The notes under the pieces were generated by a model. It did not search any database. It was given only the letters and a program-made list of their open reading frames with translations, and was not told the origin of the DNA. From positions 461,337-525,336 of the forward strand of contig CBDHFT010000001.1 of the NCBI GenBank assembly GCA_965262775.1: 64,000 nucleotides of DNA, written 5' to 3'. Origin of the DNA: JASGCL01 sp965262775. Lineage in GTDB: Bacteria; Pseudomonadota; Alphaproteobacteria; JASGCL01. The translations under genes and the position numbers were made by a program. Below are positions 8,237 to 17,622 of this stretch, piece by piece (position 1 is the stretch's first letter; every line of letters starts with the position of its first letter).

Positions 8237-9142
8237 TTAACCCCATGGTTTGCCCATTAAACCTTGGGGCCTGATGGATAAAAACACCATCAAGGAAGCA
8301 AAAATAATAAAATGGGTGAGGTCGCCAAGCCCAATCAGCGGCAACAATGATAACAAAACCGATTCCAACATTCCCAAAATAAACCCGCCCCAAATCGCGC
8401 CCGATACCACGCCCGCGCCGCCAAGCATAACCATGGTGAAGGCCTTGATAGATGTTGGGTCGCCCAAGCCAGAATTGATACCCGTCACCAAAAACAATAA
8501 CCCCCCGACCACACCAGCCAAGGCGGCACCGAAAGCAAAACCCAGCATGGTGTAATGGTCAACATTGACACCCATTAAGGTGGCGGCCATTTTGTCTTGG
8601 GCCAAGGCGCGCATGGCGCGACCCGTCTTGCTCCATTGCATATACATAATAAAAGTAACAATCATTAATATAGAAATGCCAGCTATCAACAAGCGGTCAT
8701 AGGCAATGCTAACATTATGGAAATGGAAAATGCCTTCTATCAGGTTTTTGCCGTCGGGCATCCCCTTTTGCTGTTGGCCAAACATAATCAAAATAACGCT
8801 ATCAAGCAAAAACGCGGTGCCCGCCGCCAACAACATGGTGCTTTCGTCGCGTTTGGAACGTTTCATAACGGTGCGGAACAATAATCTTTCGAACAGCGCG
8901 CCCACCACCATAAGGACAACAACCGCGCCCAGCAAACCCACCGCAAAAGCCACAGCAAGCGGCAATTGAAAGGCGGCAAATAAATTTTTTGTTATGGTGT
9001 AGGTTACAAAGCCGCCCAACACAAACATTTGCCCGTGGGCAAAGTTAAGCACATTCATTAAACCGAAGATAAGGGTCAGCCCAAGGGCGATAAGCGCGTA
9101 TTGCGCCCCCAAATAAAAACCATTGACGATAATTAATTCCAT
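8237..9142 (-). CDS. livH: Branched-chain amino acid-type ABC transporter permease LivH
   Basis: An integral membrane protein of 301 residues, if started at the ATG at 9142, giving MELIIVNGFYLGAQYALIALGLTLIFGLMNVLNFAHGQ, the classic LivH opening; a GGGAGG element lies about 14 bases upstream. A longer frame from 9178 adds 12 residues that do not belong to the family. Conserved parts include NFAHGQMFVLGGF, MRALAQDKMAATLMGVNV and GGAGVVSGAIWGGFILG. With LivM it forms the translocation path. It is separated from the binding-protein gene by about 200 bases holding a strong hairpin, which probably lowers expression of the permease genes relative to the binding protein. Confidence 0.92.
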   Translation of the reverse strand: MELIIVNGFYLGAQYALIALGLTLIFGLMNVLNFAHGQMFVLGGFVTYTITKNLFAAFQLPLAVAFAVGLLGAVVVLMVVGALFERLLFRTVMKRSKRDESTMLLAAGTAFLLDSVILIMFGQQQKGMPDGKNLIEGIFHFHNVSIAYDRLLIAGISILMIVTFIMYMQWSKTGRAMRALAQDKMAATLMGVNVDHYTMLGFAFGAALAGVVGGLLFLVTGINSGLGDPTSIKAFTMVMLGGAGVVSGAIWGGFILGMLESVLLSLLPLIGLGDLTHFIIFASLMVFLSIRPQGLMGKPWG

Positions 9143-9270
9143 CGCTCGCTGTCTCCCTCCCTTAATATAGCCCCGCACGTCAAAAATTATTTTGCCTATT
9201 CGTGCAAAGCGGCGCGATTGTGCTATATTTTTTTTGATTTGTAAACAATTTTATTTATTTTACATAAAAT

Positions 9271-9305
9271 ATCCCCCACCATTTCTAAACAAAGTGGTGG
9301 GGGAT
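9271..9305 (-). terminator. Intercistronic hairpin between binding protein and permease genes
   Basis: ATCCCCCACCA and TGGTGGGGGAT form an 11-bp perfect stem with a 13-base loop, 34 bases after the binding-protein stop. On the minus strand it is followed by ATTTTATG, not by a clean T-run, so it is more likely a partial terminator or RNA-stabilising hairpin. Such elements are common after binding-protein genes, giving excess binding protein over permease. Confidence 0.7.
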
Positions 9306-9338
9306 ACACATCTTCAAACAAATGTAAGATGATTTTGA

Positions 9339-10537
9339 TTAGTCAACTTTACCAATGAAGAGGGTTTTGAAAGACCCGTTTTCATATTGGTTAACCACCA
9401 TGGGAACAAAAATTTGTTGTTTTTTCCCAAAGTACGCTTTGCCGACAAAGGTCATGGGCGCATTGGTTTTGACAAATGGATTTTTAACGCTAAATGTTTC
9501 AGCAGTTTTTTTGAACTCTGCAACATCGTCAACCGCTTTAGGATTGGCTTTTAAGACTTCAACGATATATTCCAAAGCATAGACTTTGGTATTTGATTCG
9601 TCGTCATACACGCCAAATTTCTTTTTGTAACGGGCAGCAAATTCCTTCATGGTGTCTGATGCCAATTCGGGGGTGGAAGCACCGCCCAAAGAAATAAAGC
9701 CATTCGCCGCTGCGCCCGCGCTTTTTAATTCGTCGGCGTTTTGTGCGGTTTCAGTGGATAACAAGCCTTTGTAGCCCAATTCACGTGCTGATTTGATCAA
9801 CAATGGGGCGGCCGCGGGGGCAACACCAGAAAGAACAATCAAGTCAGGTTTTTTTGCAAGACAGGGCTGATGATAGGATTGAAGTCCGTGGTGCCCGATT
9901 TATAAGTCGTTGAACCATCAACCACTTCTAAGCCGAGGCTTTTTGCTGCTGCAACACCACTATCACGTTGTGAAATGGGGTCAGAATCATTGGCGGCAAC
10001 AAAAGCGACTTTTTTGACGCCTTTGTTTTTGCTTAACCATTTGTAAATGGTTGGGCCAGATTCATAATTAGCTATCATAGCTAAATATGCGTTGGAGTCG
10101 CCTTTGGTGTAAAGTTGTTTGGCAAAAGCGTATGGAAAATACACAATACCGCGTTTTACAGCCACATCGTAAGCGGGGATAGCGCCTTCGTCTGTGTTAG
10201 GACCCACAATATAGCGAACGCCTTGGCTCGCCATTTTTTCAAAACCAGCAACAGCCAATTTGGGATCTTTTTTGTCGTCAAAGGTGACGATGTTGATTTT
10301 GTAAGTATCGGCACCAATTTTGACGCCGCCTTTTTCATTTAACCAGTCAGCGCGGGTTTGCATCGAACGAACGTTCGACGTGCCCCATGCCGCGGCAGGA
10401 CCAGACGTAACGCCGACAAAGCCAATTTTTAGGACTTTATCTGCGGCGACTGCCACCGAGGTCATTGATAAAAGACCAAAAGACAGCGCAAAAGCACTAA
10501 CCCCCAAGCCTTTTACAAAGTTTTTTCTATTTAGCAT
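9339..10537 (-). CDS. ABC transporter substrate-binding protein (LivJ/UrtA-type), split by a frameshift
   Basis: The gene starts at the ATG at 10537 (AGGAG 7 bases upstream) with the signal peptide MLNRKNFVKGLGVSAFALSF...SVAVAADK. The first frame continues as a type I periplasmic binding protein (KIGFVGVTSGPAAAWG, RYIVGPNTDEGAIP) and stops at TGA 9839-9841. The rest, from PDLIVLSGVAPAAAPLL to the end at 9339, is in the -1 frame. The change happens at CAA-AAA-AAC (9848-9856), which contains the classic -1 slippery heptamer A-AAA-AAC in the correct phase. A -1 slip, or one missing A, gives a normal 399-residue protein with no other damage. It may be programmed frameshifting, a homopolymer sequencing error or a recent mutation. 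The operon around it is intact. Confidence 0.85.
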
Positions 10538-10762
10538 TTTTTTTCTCCTTATATTGTGAAAGATAATTGCTATTGGTTGTAATCGAGAAATTCGAAGCGC
10601 AATGTCTTGTAAAATTTTTCTCATTTTCTATGTTGTTGCTAGCATGGTGGTTTATTCTGCTAATATTTCTATTAGTTTTTCGGAACGACCTACAAATACT
10701 ATCATAACACGGACTAAGGAAAAGTTTTAGAAAAAGCCTCCCACAACTCTCAATTTTACTAT

Positions 10763-10792
10763 ATCTTAGACTGGATAATATTTTCTTGTCAA
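10763..10792 (-). promoter_or_regulatory. Candidate sigma-70 promoter of the transporter operon
   Basis: On the minus strand TTGACA (10787-10792) is followed after 18 bases by TAAGAT (10763-10768). Transcription would start about 220 bases before the binding-protein ATG. The -35 is a perfect consensus and the -10 matches four of six positions. The rest of the spacer between this gene and bamA (about 10560-11020) is AT-rich and shows no gene. Confidence 0.45.
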
Positions 10793-11024
10793 TATTATTT
10801 ATTATTATCTAGGGGGGTAAATTTTTACAAACTTTGGTTGTGCAGGCTATTTTTGGGCGGTTGCCCCCGTTTATAGAAGGTTGATATATATTAGAAATCA
10901 GCAACAAATAGATAAAAATAGCCATATATATTAAGGGAAGTATCGATAATACAGCGCAAAGCTAATATCATGGATAAACAAGATAGAAACAATATTTACC
11001 AAACCCCGATATTGCCTTGATAGT

Positions 11025-11053
11025 TTGACTTTTATATGGCTAACTTTTATAGA
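11025..11053 (+). promoter_or_regulatory. Candidate sigma-70 promoter of bamA
   Basis: TTGACT (11025-11030), a 17-base spacer and TATAGA (11048-11053) match the sigma-70 pattern well. The expected transcription start near 11060 leaves room for the AGGAG at 11075-11079 and the TTG start at 11089, and it argues against the earlier TTG at 11062 as the true start. Confidence 0.6.
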
Positions 11054-11088
11054 CAGAACTGTTGATATTTTATCAGGAGCCACTATTC

Positions 11089-13776
11089 TTGCCTTATTTT
11101 TTGCCTCTTTCCTCTTCATCCTCCGCTGCTGCGCCAGCCGATGCCTTATCTTCGACGGGCGTTGAGGCAAGTAAAACACAAAAAATAGGCGGCAGGCGCG
11201 CCCGGTTGCTAGGGTTATCTTTGTTGCATAGTTTGATAAACCCGCAAGGCGGATGGCATGTTGTAAATGGCCTATTTATAAGCGCGGCAAGTTTGACAGC
11301 CTTGGCAGGTATAACAGGCATGACGGCAAGCGAAGCCCATGCCCAAATTGGTGCGCCCGCCGCACAAAAACCAGCCATTGACACCATTCAACCCAATGCG
11401 CAACCCAAAAAAGATGATAAAGGCCAGGCCGCGCCGTCAAACCTTCCCACGGGCACACAAAATGTTGCCCCGCCAAGTTTTGGCAATGATAGCGGGCGTG
11501 ATAATCAAAATGCGACGGGTAATATTATCAGAACTGTTCGCGTTGCTGGGGCGCAAAAGATAGAGCCCGCAACCGTGCTGGCTTATTTACCGTTTAAAAT
11601 TGGCGACCGTTGGTCGGACGCGCTTGGTAATGATGCCTTGCGTATCCTCAATAACACAGGGTTGTTTGCTTTGATAAATTTGGAAGAAAACAATGGCGTG
11701 GTGACGGTAAAAATTATGGAAAGCCCCGTGATTGACGAGGTTGCCTTCGAAGGCAACAGCGAAGTGGAAGACAAAGATTTTTTGATGGTGTTGGCGCAGA
11801 ACAGCAACATCAAACGCCGCGCCATTTATTCGCGCGCCGCGGCGAAAAAGGCGGTTAATATTATCCAGCAAGTTTATTTGCAACGCGGTTTTTTCCAAGC
11901 CAATGTGTCGCCCAAATTAATAGATATTGGTAACAACCGCGTGCAATTGGTTTTTGAAATTAATGAGGGCAGGGCACCAAGGGTCGGGGCGTTTGAATTT
12001 TATGGCAACAATAGTTTTTCCGATGGAGCATTGCGCAACAATTTGCTTTCAAGCGTTTACAACCCCTTACGTTTTTTCAGCACCACCGACCGTTATGACC
12101 CCAACCGTATCAAGACTGACCAAGATAACTTGCTGCGTTTTTATCGCGAAAATGGGTTTGTGGATGCCGCCGTGACATCGGCCACCACGCAATTAAATAA
12201 ATCGCGCGAAGATTTCACCATCACCTATTCTATCAAAGAAGGGCCGCGTTATCGGGTGGATAAGATAAACCTAACCAGCAACATCAAGCGCATGCCGATT
12301 GATAAAATGAAAAGTTATATCGCGGTGCGCAAGGGAAATTATTATAAAATATCTTCGGTCGAAAAAACCGAACGCGATATTGTTCAGGCGCTACGCGATG
12401 ATTATAATTACCCATTCATGAAGGTGGTAACAAAAACCGTCACCCATCCCGACACCCAAACGGTCGATGTATCGTTTGAAATAGTCCAAGGGCAAAGGCA
12501 ATATATCAACCGCATTGTTATTCAGGGCAATGGCCGAACGTTGGATAGTATTATCAGGCGCAAATTATCATTCGCGGAGGGCGACCCGTTGGATGAGGAT
12601 GCTGTGCGCCGTGGTTTTCAAGCCATTCAAAATACTGGATATTTTAGCAGCGTTGAGCCAAAATTGGTCCCCGTGCCTGGCCGCCCCGATAGGGTGGATG
12701 TTATCTTGAAGGTGCAGGAAACCTCCACGGGTGCGCTGAATTTTAGCGCGGGTTATTCGACAAAGGATGGGATTATTTTCGGCGTGACCTTTGGTGAAAA
12801 TAATTTGCTGGGCACGGCGCGGATATTAAATATCTCGGGCCAATTTGCCATTCCTATTACCTCGGGTCAGGGTAAAACCTTTGGGCAATCTTACACCATC
12901 GCCTACACCGAACCATTCTTGGCCGATAAAGACCTGGCCATGACGACCAGCCTTTATCGCACCGTCAACACCAACACCGCCAACTTACTTACGCAAACCC
13001 GCACGGGGGGCTCGGTTGGTTTCCGCTTCAATTATAATCGCTACTTCTCGCAATATTTTTATTATAATATTTATTATAATCAATTAAGGAACGCGGCGGG
13101 CGGTTCGAATGTGGAAGGCAATTTTTTAAACTCTATATTTGGTCAACAGATATCTTATGATACGCGCGACAACCCCAACAACCCGCGGTCGGGGTTGTAT
13201 GCTACCTTTGGCAATGACTTGGCGGGGCTTGGCGGCGATATTTATTACTTGCGCACCTCGGCCACGGCGGCGGGTTACCTGCCCCTTGCTATCGGCCTGA
13301 CCAACGATCCTGTTTTGGCGGTTGGTATCGATGCGGGTTATATTTTCCCCTTTAATAATAAAACTGTTTCGGTCGCCGACCGTTTTTACCTTGGTGGGCA
13401 AAACTTACGCGGGTTCCAAGACAATGCCGCAGGCCCCAGCTACACTGGCTTTAATGCAGCGGGCAATGCCGCCAGGGTTTTCGTTGGCGGACGGCAATAT
13501 TTTACACAAAGCACCGAATTGCGCATCCCGATAGATTTCTTATCCGACCTTGGTGCTAAATTTATTGTTTTTAATGACATTGGTGTGTTGTCTTTGCCCG
13601 ATGAAAAGGGTTTGGCTGGCGTTGCGGACGATGGCGGGTTGCGTGCTTCTTGGGGTATTGGCGGCAGTTTTATTACCCCCATCGGGCCTATCGTTATTTC
13701 TTGGGCATTCCCTTACAAAAAAGGTCCGACCGACATTGTGCAAAATTTCCGTATAGATTTCAAAAGTAAATTCTAA
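11089..13776 (+). CDS. bamA: Outer membrane protein assembly factor BamA
   Basis: The core of the BAM machine, which folds and inserts beta-barrel proteins into the outer membrane. About 895 residues from the TTG at 11089, chosen because AGGAG stands nine bases before it. A long N-terminal region precedes a signal-peptide-like segment ending in EAHA-QIGAPAA, so cleavage near residue 85 is likely; such an extended leader is unusual. Five POTRA domains follow (about residues 150-500, including VDEVAFEGNSEVEDKDFLM and INRIVIQGNGRTLD), then a 16-strand barrel with the L6-loop-like region FYLGGQNLRGFQ (the VRGF/YLRGF motif appears as LRGF). The protein ends in a terminal Phe. Length is above the usual 750-800 because of the N-terminal extension. 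Confidence 0.95.
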   Translation: MPYFLPLSSSSSAAAPADALSSTGVEASKTQKIGGRRARLLGLSLLHSLINPQGGWHVVNGLFISAASLTALAGITGMTASEAHAQIGAPAAQKPAIDTIQPNAQPKKDDKGQAAPSNLPTGTQNVAPPSFGNDSGRDNQNATGNIIRTVRVAGAQKIEPATVLAYLPFKIGDRWSDALGNDALRILNNTGLFALINLEENNGVVTVKIMESPVIDEVAFEGNSEVEDKDFLMVLAQNSNIKRRAIYSRAAAKKAVNIIQQVYLQRGFFQANVSPKLIDIGNNRVQLVFEINEGRAPRVGAFEFYGNNSFSDGALRNNLLSSVYNPLRFFSTTDRYDPNRIKTDQDNLLRFYRENGFVDAAVTSATTQLNKSREDFTITYSIKEGPRYRVDKINLTSNIKRMPIDKMKSYIAVRKGNYYKISSVEKTERDIVQALRDDYNYPFMKVVTKTVTHPDTQTVDVSFEIVQGQRQYINRIVIQGNGRTLDSIIRRKLSFAEGDPLDEDAVRRGFQAIQNTGYFSSVEPKLVPVPGRPDRVDVILKVQETSTGALNFSAGYSTKDGIIFGVTFGENNLLGTARILNISGQFAIPITSGQGKTFGQSYTIAYTEPFLADKDLAMTTSLYRTVNTNTANLLTQTRTGGSVGFRFNYNRYFSQYFYYNIYYNQLRNAAGGSNVEGNFLNSIFGQQISYDTRDNPNNPRSGLYATFGNDLAGLGGDIYYLRTSATAAGYLPLAIGLTNDPVLAVGIDAGYIFPFNNKTVSVADRFYLGGQNLRGFQDNAAGPSYTGFNAAGNAARVFVGGRQYFTQSTELRIPIDFLSDLGAKFIVFNDIGVLSLPDEKGLAGVADDGGLRASWGIGGSFITPIGPIVISWAFPYKKGPTDIVQNFRIDFKSKF

Positions 13777-13849
13777 GTCATTTTATTTTTTATAATTTAT
13801 CAAAAATAAAAAATTGCATCGGCAAAAAAAATATATTACATAATAAATT

Positions 13850-16270
13850 ATGAGCGCCGATAAAAAATCACCCGATAAAAAATTGCGCGACCCCAGCGGT
13901 CATAACCCTGCTCATAATCTTGGGCGCGGCGGGGGCGAAGCGGTGGAGGGCGACCTGGACGCGCCCAAAAATGCCACCGAACAATTACGGATGGAGGCCA
14001 TAGCCTATCACAAGCAAAAACCAGCGGGAAAATTGCGGGTGGTGGCGTCGAAACCATTGAACAGCCAGCGCGATTTGTCCTTGGCCTATTCGCCAGGGGT
14101 CGCGGCCGCTTGCGAAGAAATTGTGAAAGATCCCCTGAATGTTTCCGACATGACGGCGCGGGGTAATTTGGTGGCGGTTATATCGAACGGCACGGCGGTG
14201 TTGGGTTTGGGCGATATTGGCCCCCTGGCCAGCAAACCCGTGATGGAGGGGAAGGCGGTGTTGTTTAAAAAATTTGCCGACCTTGATGTTTTTGATATTG
14301 AGATAGAAGAGAAAGACCCCGAAAAATTAATCACAATTATCAAAAGCCTGGAGCCAACATTTGGCGGTATCAACCTGGAGGATATCAAGGCCCCCGAATG
14401 TTTTGTTATTGAACAACGGTTAAAAAAGGAAATGAAAATTCCAGTGTTTCATGACGACCAACATGGCACGGCCATTATCGCGGGTGCGGCGATAAAAAAT
14501 GGTTTGGAAGTAATGAAGAAAGATATAGGGTCGGTAAAAATTGTGGCGTCGGGCGCGGGGGCGGCGGCGTTATCTTGTTTGCATTTTTTGATAAGCCTGG
14601 GCGCGAAGAAAGAAAATATTTGGGTGTGCGATAAAGAAGGTTTGGTTTGGGGCGGGCGCAACAAAGGGATGGATGAATTCAAACAACAATTTGCCCGCGG
14701 CGATGTGAAGGAAGATAGAAACCTGGCATCGGTTATCAAGGACGCCGATATTTTCTTGGGGTTGTCTTCGGGCAAGGTGGTAACGGGCGAGATGGTGAAG
14801 TTGATGGCGAAAAACCCGATGATATTGGCGTTGGCCAATCCCGAACCCGAAATTCGCCCCGAAGAAATAGAAAAAGTTCGCCAAGACGCCATTATCTGCA
14901 CGGGGCGGTCGGATTATCCCAACCAGGTTAATAATGTTTTATGTTTTCCATTTTTGTTTCGCGGCGCGTTGGATGTGGGGGCGACCGAGATTAACGAACC
15001 CATGAAGCAAGCCGCATCGATGGCCATTGCCGAATTGGCCAAGCAAGCGGTCGAAGAAAAAACATTGCGCGCCTATGGCTTGACCGAATTATCTTTCGGT
15101 AAAAATTATATCATTCCCAAACCGTTGGATGAGAGGTTGATTGTTGCGGTTTCTTCGGCAGTGGCGGAGGCGGCCATGAAAACGGGCGTTGCCACCCGCC
15201 CCATCGTCGATATAAAACAATATCGCGAACAATTGGCGGGCATGACCACCCGCACCCACCAAATTATGCGCCCCATTAATGTTGCCGCACGCCAGTCGGA
15301 CAAGCGGATAGTTTACGCCGAGGGGGAAAACCCACGGATATTATCGGCCCTGCCCATTATTATTCAAGAAAATTTTGCGCGCCCGATATTGGTGGGCCGC
15401 CCCAAGGTGATAGAGGACCGAATCAAAAAATTAAATTTGAATTTAACCTTGGGCAAAGACGTAGAGATTTGCGACCCCGAGCAAGACGATAGGTTTCATG
15501 CCTATTGGACGGAATATCATCAGCATTTGGGGCGGTCGGGCGTGTCGCCCGAATATGCCAAAACGATGGTGCGGACGTCGAACACCGTTATCGGGTCGTT
15601 GATGGTTAAGCGCGGCGAGGCCGATGGTTTGATATGCGGCACCATTGGGGTTTTTCATCGCCATTTAAAACATGTTCGCAATATTTTGGGGGTGAATGAA
15701 AAATACAAAGACATGCACAGTCTTTACATGTTGGTGCTGGAAACATTTGGTCAACCAACCCTGCCGCTGTTTTTTACCGACACCCATGTTTCGCACAACC
15801 CATGCGAAGAAGAATTGGAAGAAATGACATTGATGGCGACCGATGTGATGAAATTGTTTGGCATAACGCCAAAGGTTGCCTTGCTTTCCCATTCTAACTT
15901 TGGTTCGTCTGAATCGGATTCGGCGAAAAAAATGCGCCGTGCGGTGGCGCGTTTGAAAAAATCTTGCCAGTTTGAGGTCGAGGGCGAAATGCACCCCGAC
16001 ACCGCGCTTGATGAAACCATTCGCGCCAATTTTTTGATGGATAATCGATTAAAGGGTGCGGCGAATTTGATGGTTTTCCCCAACCTGGATGCTGCCAATA
16101 TTTGTTATAACATGGTGAAGATGGTGGCCGCCGAAGGGATTTCGACGGGACCAATTTTGATGGGTTGTAACCATGTGGCGCATATCATGACGCCCGCCGC
16201 CACCACCCGCGGCATCATCAACATGACGGCCTTCACCGCCGCCGAAGCGGCCTCCAAGGGCAAGGCTTAG
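13850..16270 (+). CDS. maeB: NADP-dependent malic enzyme with phosphotransacetylase-like domain (MaeB)
   Basis: An 806-residue fusion. Residues about 45-455 are malic enzyme: PLNSQRDLSLAYSPGVAAAC, the metal-binding FHDDQHGTA and the dinucleotide site VASGAGAAALSC. Residues about 470-800 are a phosphotransacetylase-like domain (RIVYAEGENPRILSALPII, ...GPILMGCNHVAHIM), which in MaeB serves regulation, typically by acetyl-CoA, more than catalysis. The enzyme converts malate to pyruvate and CO2 with NADPH, feeding the pyruvate dehydrogenase encoded at the far end of the window. A charged, low-complexity leader of about 40 residues (MSADKKSPDKKLRDPSGHNP) precedes the core. Spacing from bamA is 73 bases with no clear terminator. 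Confidence 0.95.
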   Translation: MSADKKSPDKKLRDPSGHNPAHNLGRGGGEAVEGDLDAPKNATEQLRMEAIAYHKQKPAGKLRVVASKPLNSQRDLSLAYSPGVAAACEEIVKDPLNVSDMTARGNLVAVISNGTAVLGLGDIGPLASKPVMEGKAVLFKKFADLDVFDIEIEEKDPEKLITIIKSLEPTFGGINLEDIKAPECFVIEQRLKKEMKIPVFHDDQHGTAIIAGAAIKNGLEVMKKDIGSVKIVASGAGAAALSCLHFLISLGAKKENIWVCDKEGLVWGGRNKGMDEFKQQFARGDVKEDRNLASVIKDADIFLGLSSGKVVTGEMVKLMAKNPMILALANPEPEIRPEEIEKVRQDAIICTGRSDYPNQVNNVLCFPFLFRGALDVGATEINEPMKQAASMAIAELAKQAVEEKTLRAYGLTELSFGKNYIIPKPLDERLIVAVSSAVAEAAMKTGVATRPIVDIKQYREQLAGMTTRTHQIMRPINVAARQSDKRIVYAEGENPRILSALPIIIQENFARPILVGRPKVIEDRIKKLNLNLTLGKDVEICDPEQDDRFHAYWTEYHQHLGRSGVSPEYAKTMVRTSNTVIGSLMVKRGEADGLICGTIGVFHRHLKHVRNILGVNEKYKDMHSLYMLVLETFGQPTLPLFFTDTHVSHNPCEEELEEMTLMATDVMKLFGITPKVALLSHSNFGSSESDSAKKMRRAVARLKKSCQFEVEGEMHPDTALDETIRANFLMDNRLKGAANLMVFPNLDAANICYNMVKMVAAEGISTGPILMGCNHVAHIMTPAATTRGIINMTAFTAAEAASKGKA

Positions 16271-16349
16271 AATCAAGTAAAAGATTTTGATTTCTCTGGT
16301 TGTAATAGATGGTAATTTATATTATTATGATGCAAAGGAATACAGCAAA

Positions 16350-16538
16350 ATGACTAAAAGAAATAAATTAAAAGCAAAATCATTTTTTATAGATTTGGTA
16401 AAATCTGTGGCATTTGCTTTGGCTATTTTAATAATAGTGGGGCTGATTAAAGAACCAATATTTGATGTCATTAAGATGGCTCTTGGTTCGGGCTTTCTTT
16501 ATTCGATTGTTAAGCTCGCCATTTCTAGTTTAGTATAA
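16350..16538 (+). CDS. Small membrane protein of unknown function
   Basis: The start at ATG 16350 has AAAGGA nine bases upstream and gives 62 residues: a basic N-terminus (MTKRNKLKAKSFF), one clear membrane segment (VAFALAILIIVGLI) and a second amphipathic, weakly hydrophobic part. The DNA is much richer in AT than maeB before it or yggS after it. It is followed 16 bases later by another small membrane protein in the same direction, so they are likely one accessory unit. No family is recognised, and toxin, holin-like or phage-derived roles are all possible. Confidence 0.5.
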   Translation: MTKRNKLKAKSFFIDLVKSVAFALAILIIVGLIKEPIFDVIKMALGSGFLYSIVKLAISSLV

Positions 16539-16554
16539 ACTTTTCTATTTTGTT

Positions 16555-16893
16555 ATGGACGGGATAAAAGCCTTTTTTGACATCTTTGAGAAGGAGGCGT
16601 TAGTTCCTTTGTCACTTTTTGTTCTTTCTACCTTGTCTGGTTTTATAAAAGATAAAAGAAGCAAGAAATGGTTTAATAAAACAGTAGCAGTTGATAGCTT
16701 TGTATCATATTCCTATATATATGGCGCGGTGGTGATTGTTGTATATTTTGCTACGCATATTATATTGCCTATAGTATCAACCAGTATTTTTCTTATCATT
16801 TGGACATTGTTTGAATTTCTTGATAAAGAAAAAACAAAGCATCATTTTTATAGAAAAATTCATAATCTTTATAAAAAAAGAAACAGGCGATAG
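16555..16893 (+). CDS. Small membrane protein of unknown function
   Basis: A 112-residue product with an amphipathic start (MDGIKAFFDIFEKEALVPLSLFVLSTLSGFI), two or three hydrophobic segments (including YIYGAVVIVVYFATHIILPIVSTSIFLIIW) and a very basic C-terminus (KTKHHFYRKIHNLYKKRNRR). The AT-rich composition matches the gene just before it and not the chromosomal genes around. There is no good Shine-Dalgarno next to the ATG, so the start is uncertain. It is followed by a structured repeat that directly abuts the stop of yggS. Function not recognised. Confidence 0.5.
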   Translation: MDGIKAFFDIFEKEALVPLSLFVLSTLSGFIKDKRSKKWFNKTVAVDSFVSYSYIYGAVVIVVYFATHIILPIVSTSIFLIIWTLFEFLDKEKTKHHFYRKIHNLYKKRNRR

Positions 16894-16921
16894 AGGGAAA
16901 AATCCTTTAGTCAAGAATCTG

Positions 16922-16959
16922 AAAAGTTGCGGTGCGCAAGCACCTAGGGCTTGCCCTAG
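16922..16959. repeat. Structured dispersed repeat: GGTGC hairpin plus CTAGGG palindrome
   Basis: AAGTTGCGGTGC followed by a short loop and GCACC makes a small hairpin, and it is joined to CTAGGGCTTGCCCTAG (16944-16959). The first part recurs at about 32084-32104, and palindromes of the second type recur at 21811, 32025 and 33511. The palindrome ends one base before the yggS stop codon. Confidence 0.6.
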
Positions 16960-17622
16960 CTAGCGTGTGCCAAAAACGCCCGTGCCGATGCGCACCATGG
17001 TGGCGCCAAGTTCGATGGCTTGGGGGTAATCGTGGGTCATGCCCATCGATGCTTGGGGCAATTGATATTTTTCTGTCAATTGTTTTAACAAAACGAAAAA
17101 GGGGCTGGGCGGTAAGTCGAGCGGTAAAATCGCCATCAAGCCAACAATGGGCAGCGCAAGTTGGTCGCGGCAATAATAAAAAAAATTTTCAAGGTCTTCG
17201 GGCATGACGCCGCTTTTTTGTGGTTCCTTGCCCACGTTAACTTCGATAAGCAATTGGGGAAAGGGTTTGGCTTCTTGCCAATTTTCTTTTTCCTTGGCAA
17301 GGGCTTCGGCAACCGATGGTCGGTCGACACTGTGGATGACATCAAAAAACCTGACAATTTTTTTGACCTTGTTGCTTTGCAGATGACCGATAAAATGCAA
17401 AGTTATTTTTTGGCGCAAATCGGCGTCGGTAAATTTATCCATCGCTTCTTGCAATTTGTTTTCACCAAAATGCACCAAGCCCTGTTGATGGGCGATGCGT
17501 ACTTTATCCAACCCATGGTTTTTGCTGACCGCGATGAAGGTTATATCCTGCGCGGTGCGCCCCGACGCTGTTGCGGCCTGGGCTATGTTTTTTTTTATTT
17601 GGGCTATGTTTTCTTCTATCAC
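16960..17622 (-). CDS. PLP-binding homeostasis protein, YggS/PLPBP family
   Basis: A 220-residue single-domain protein of the alanine-racemase-like TIM-barrel fold. The PLP lysine is in FIAVSKN, and the family motifs FGENKLQE (usually FGENYVQE), LHFIGHLQSNK and GLMAILPL are visible, as is the C-terminal phosphate-binding LGATMVRIGTGVFG (usually STxVRIGxxIFG). The protein has no known catalytic activity; it keeps pyridoxal phosphate balanced. The final residues (GTR) end at a TAG that lies against a CTAGGG palindrome. The spacer of about 220 bases toward ssb contains no gene I can support. Confidence 0.9.
   Translation of the reverse strand: MIEENIAQIKKNIAQAATASGRTAQDITFIAVSKNHGLDKVRIAHQQGLVHFGENKLQEAMDKFTDADLRQKITLHFIGHLQSNKVKKIVRFFDVIHSVDRPSVAEALAKEKENWQEAKPFPQLLIEVNVGKEPQKSGVMPEDLENFFYYCRDQLALPIVGLMAILPLDLPPSPFFVLLKQLTEKYQLPQASMGMTHDYPQAIELGATMVRIGTGVFGTR

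Noticed and set aside
11062..11088. Earlier TTG start for bamA
   Set aside because: It falls at the expected transcription start of the TTGACT-N17-TATAGA promoter and has no ribosome-binding site, whereas the TTG at 11089 has AGGAG nine bases upstream.
16287..16538. Longer start at 16287 for the first small membrane protein
   Set aside because: The ATG at 16350 has AAAGGA at the right distance; the longer form adds residues with no ribosome-binding site.
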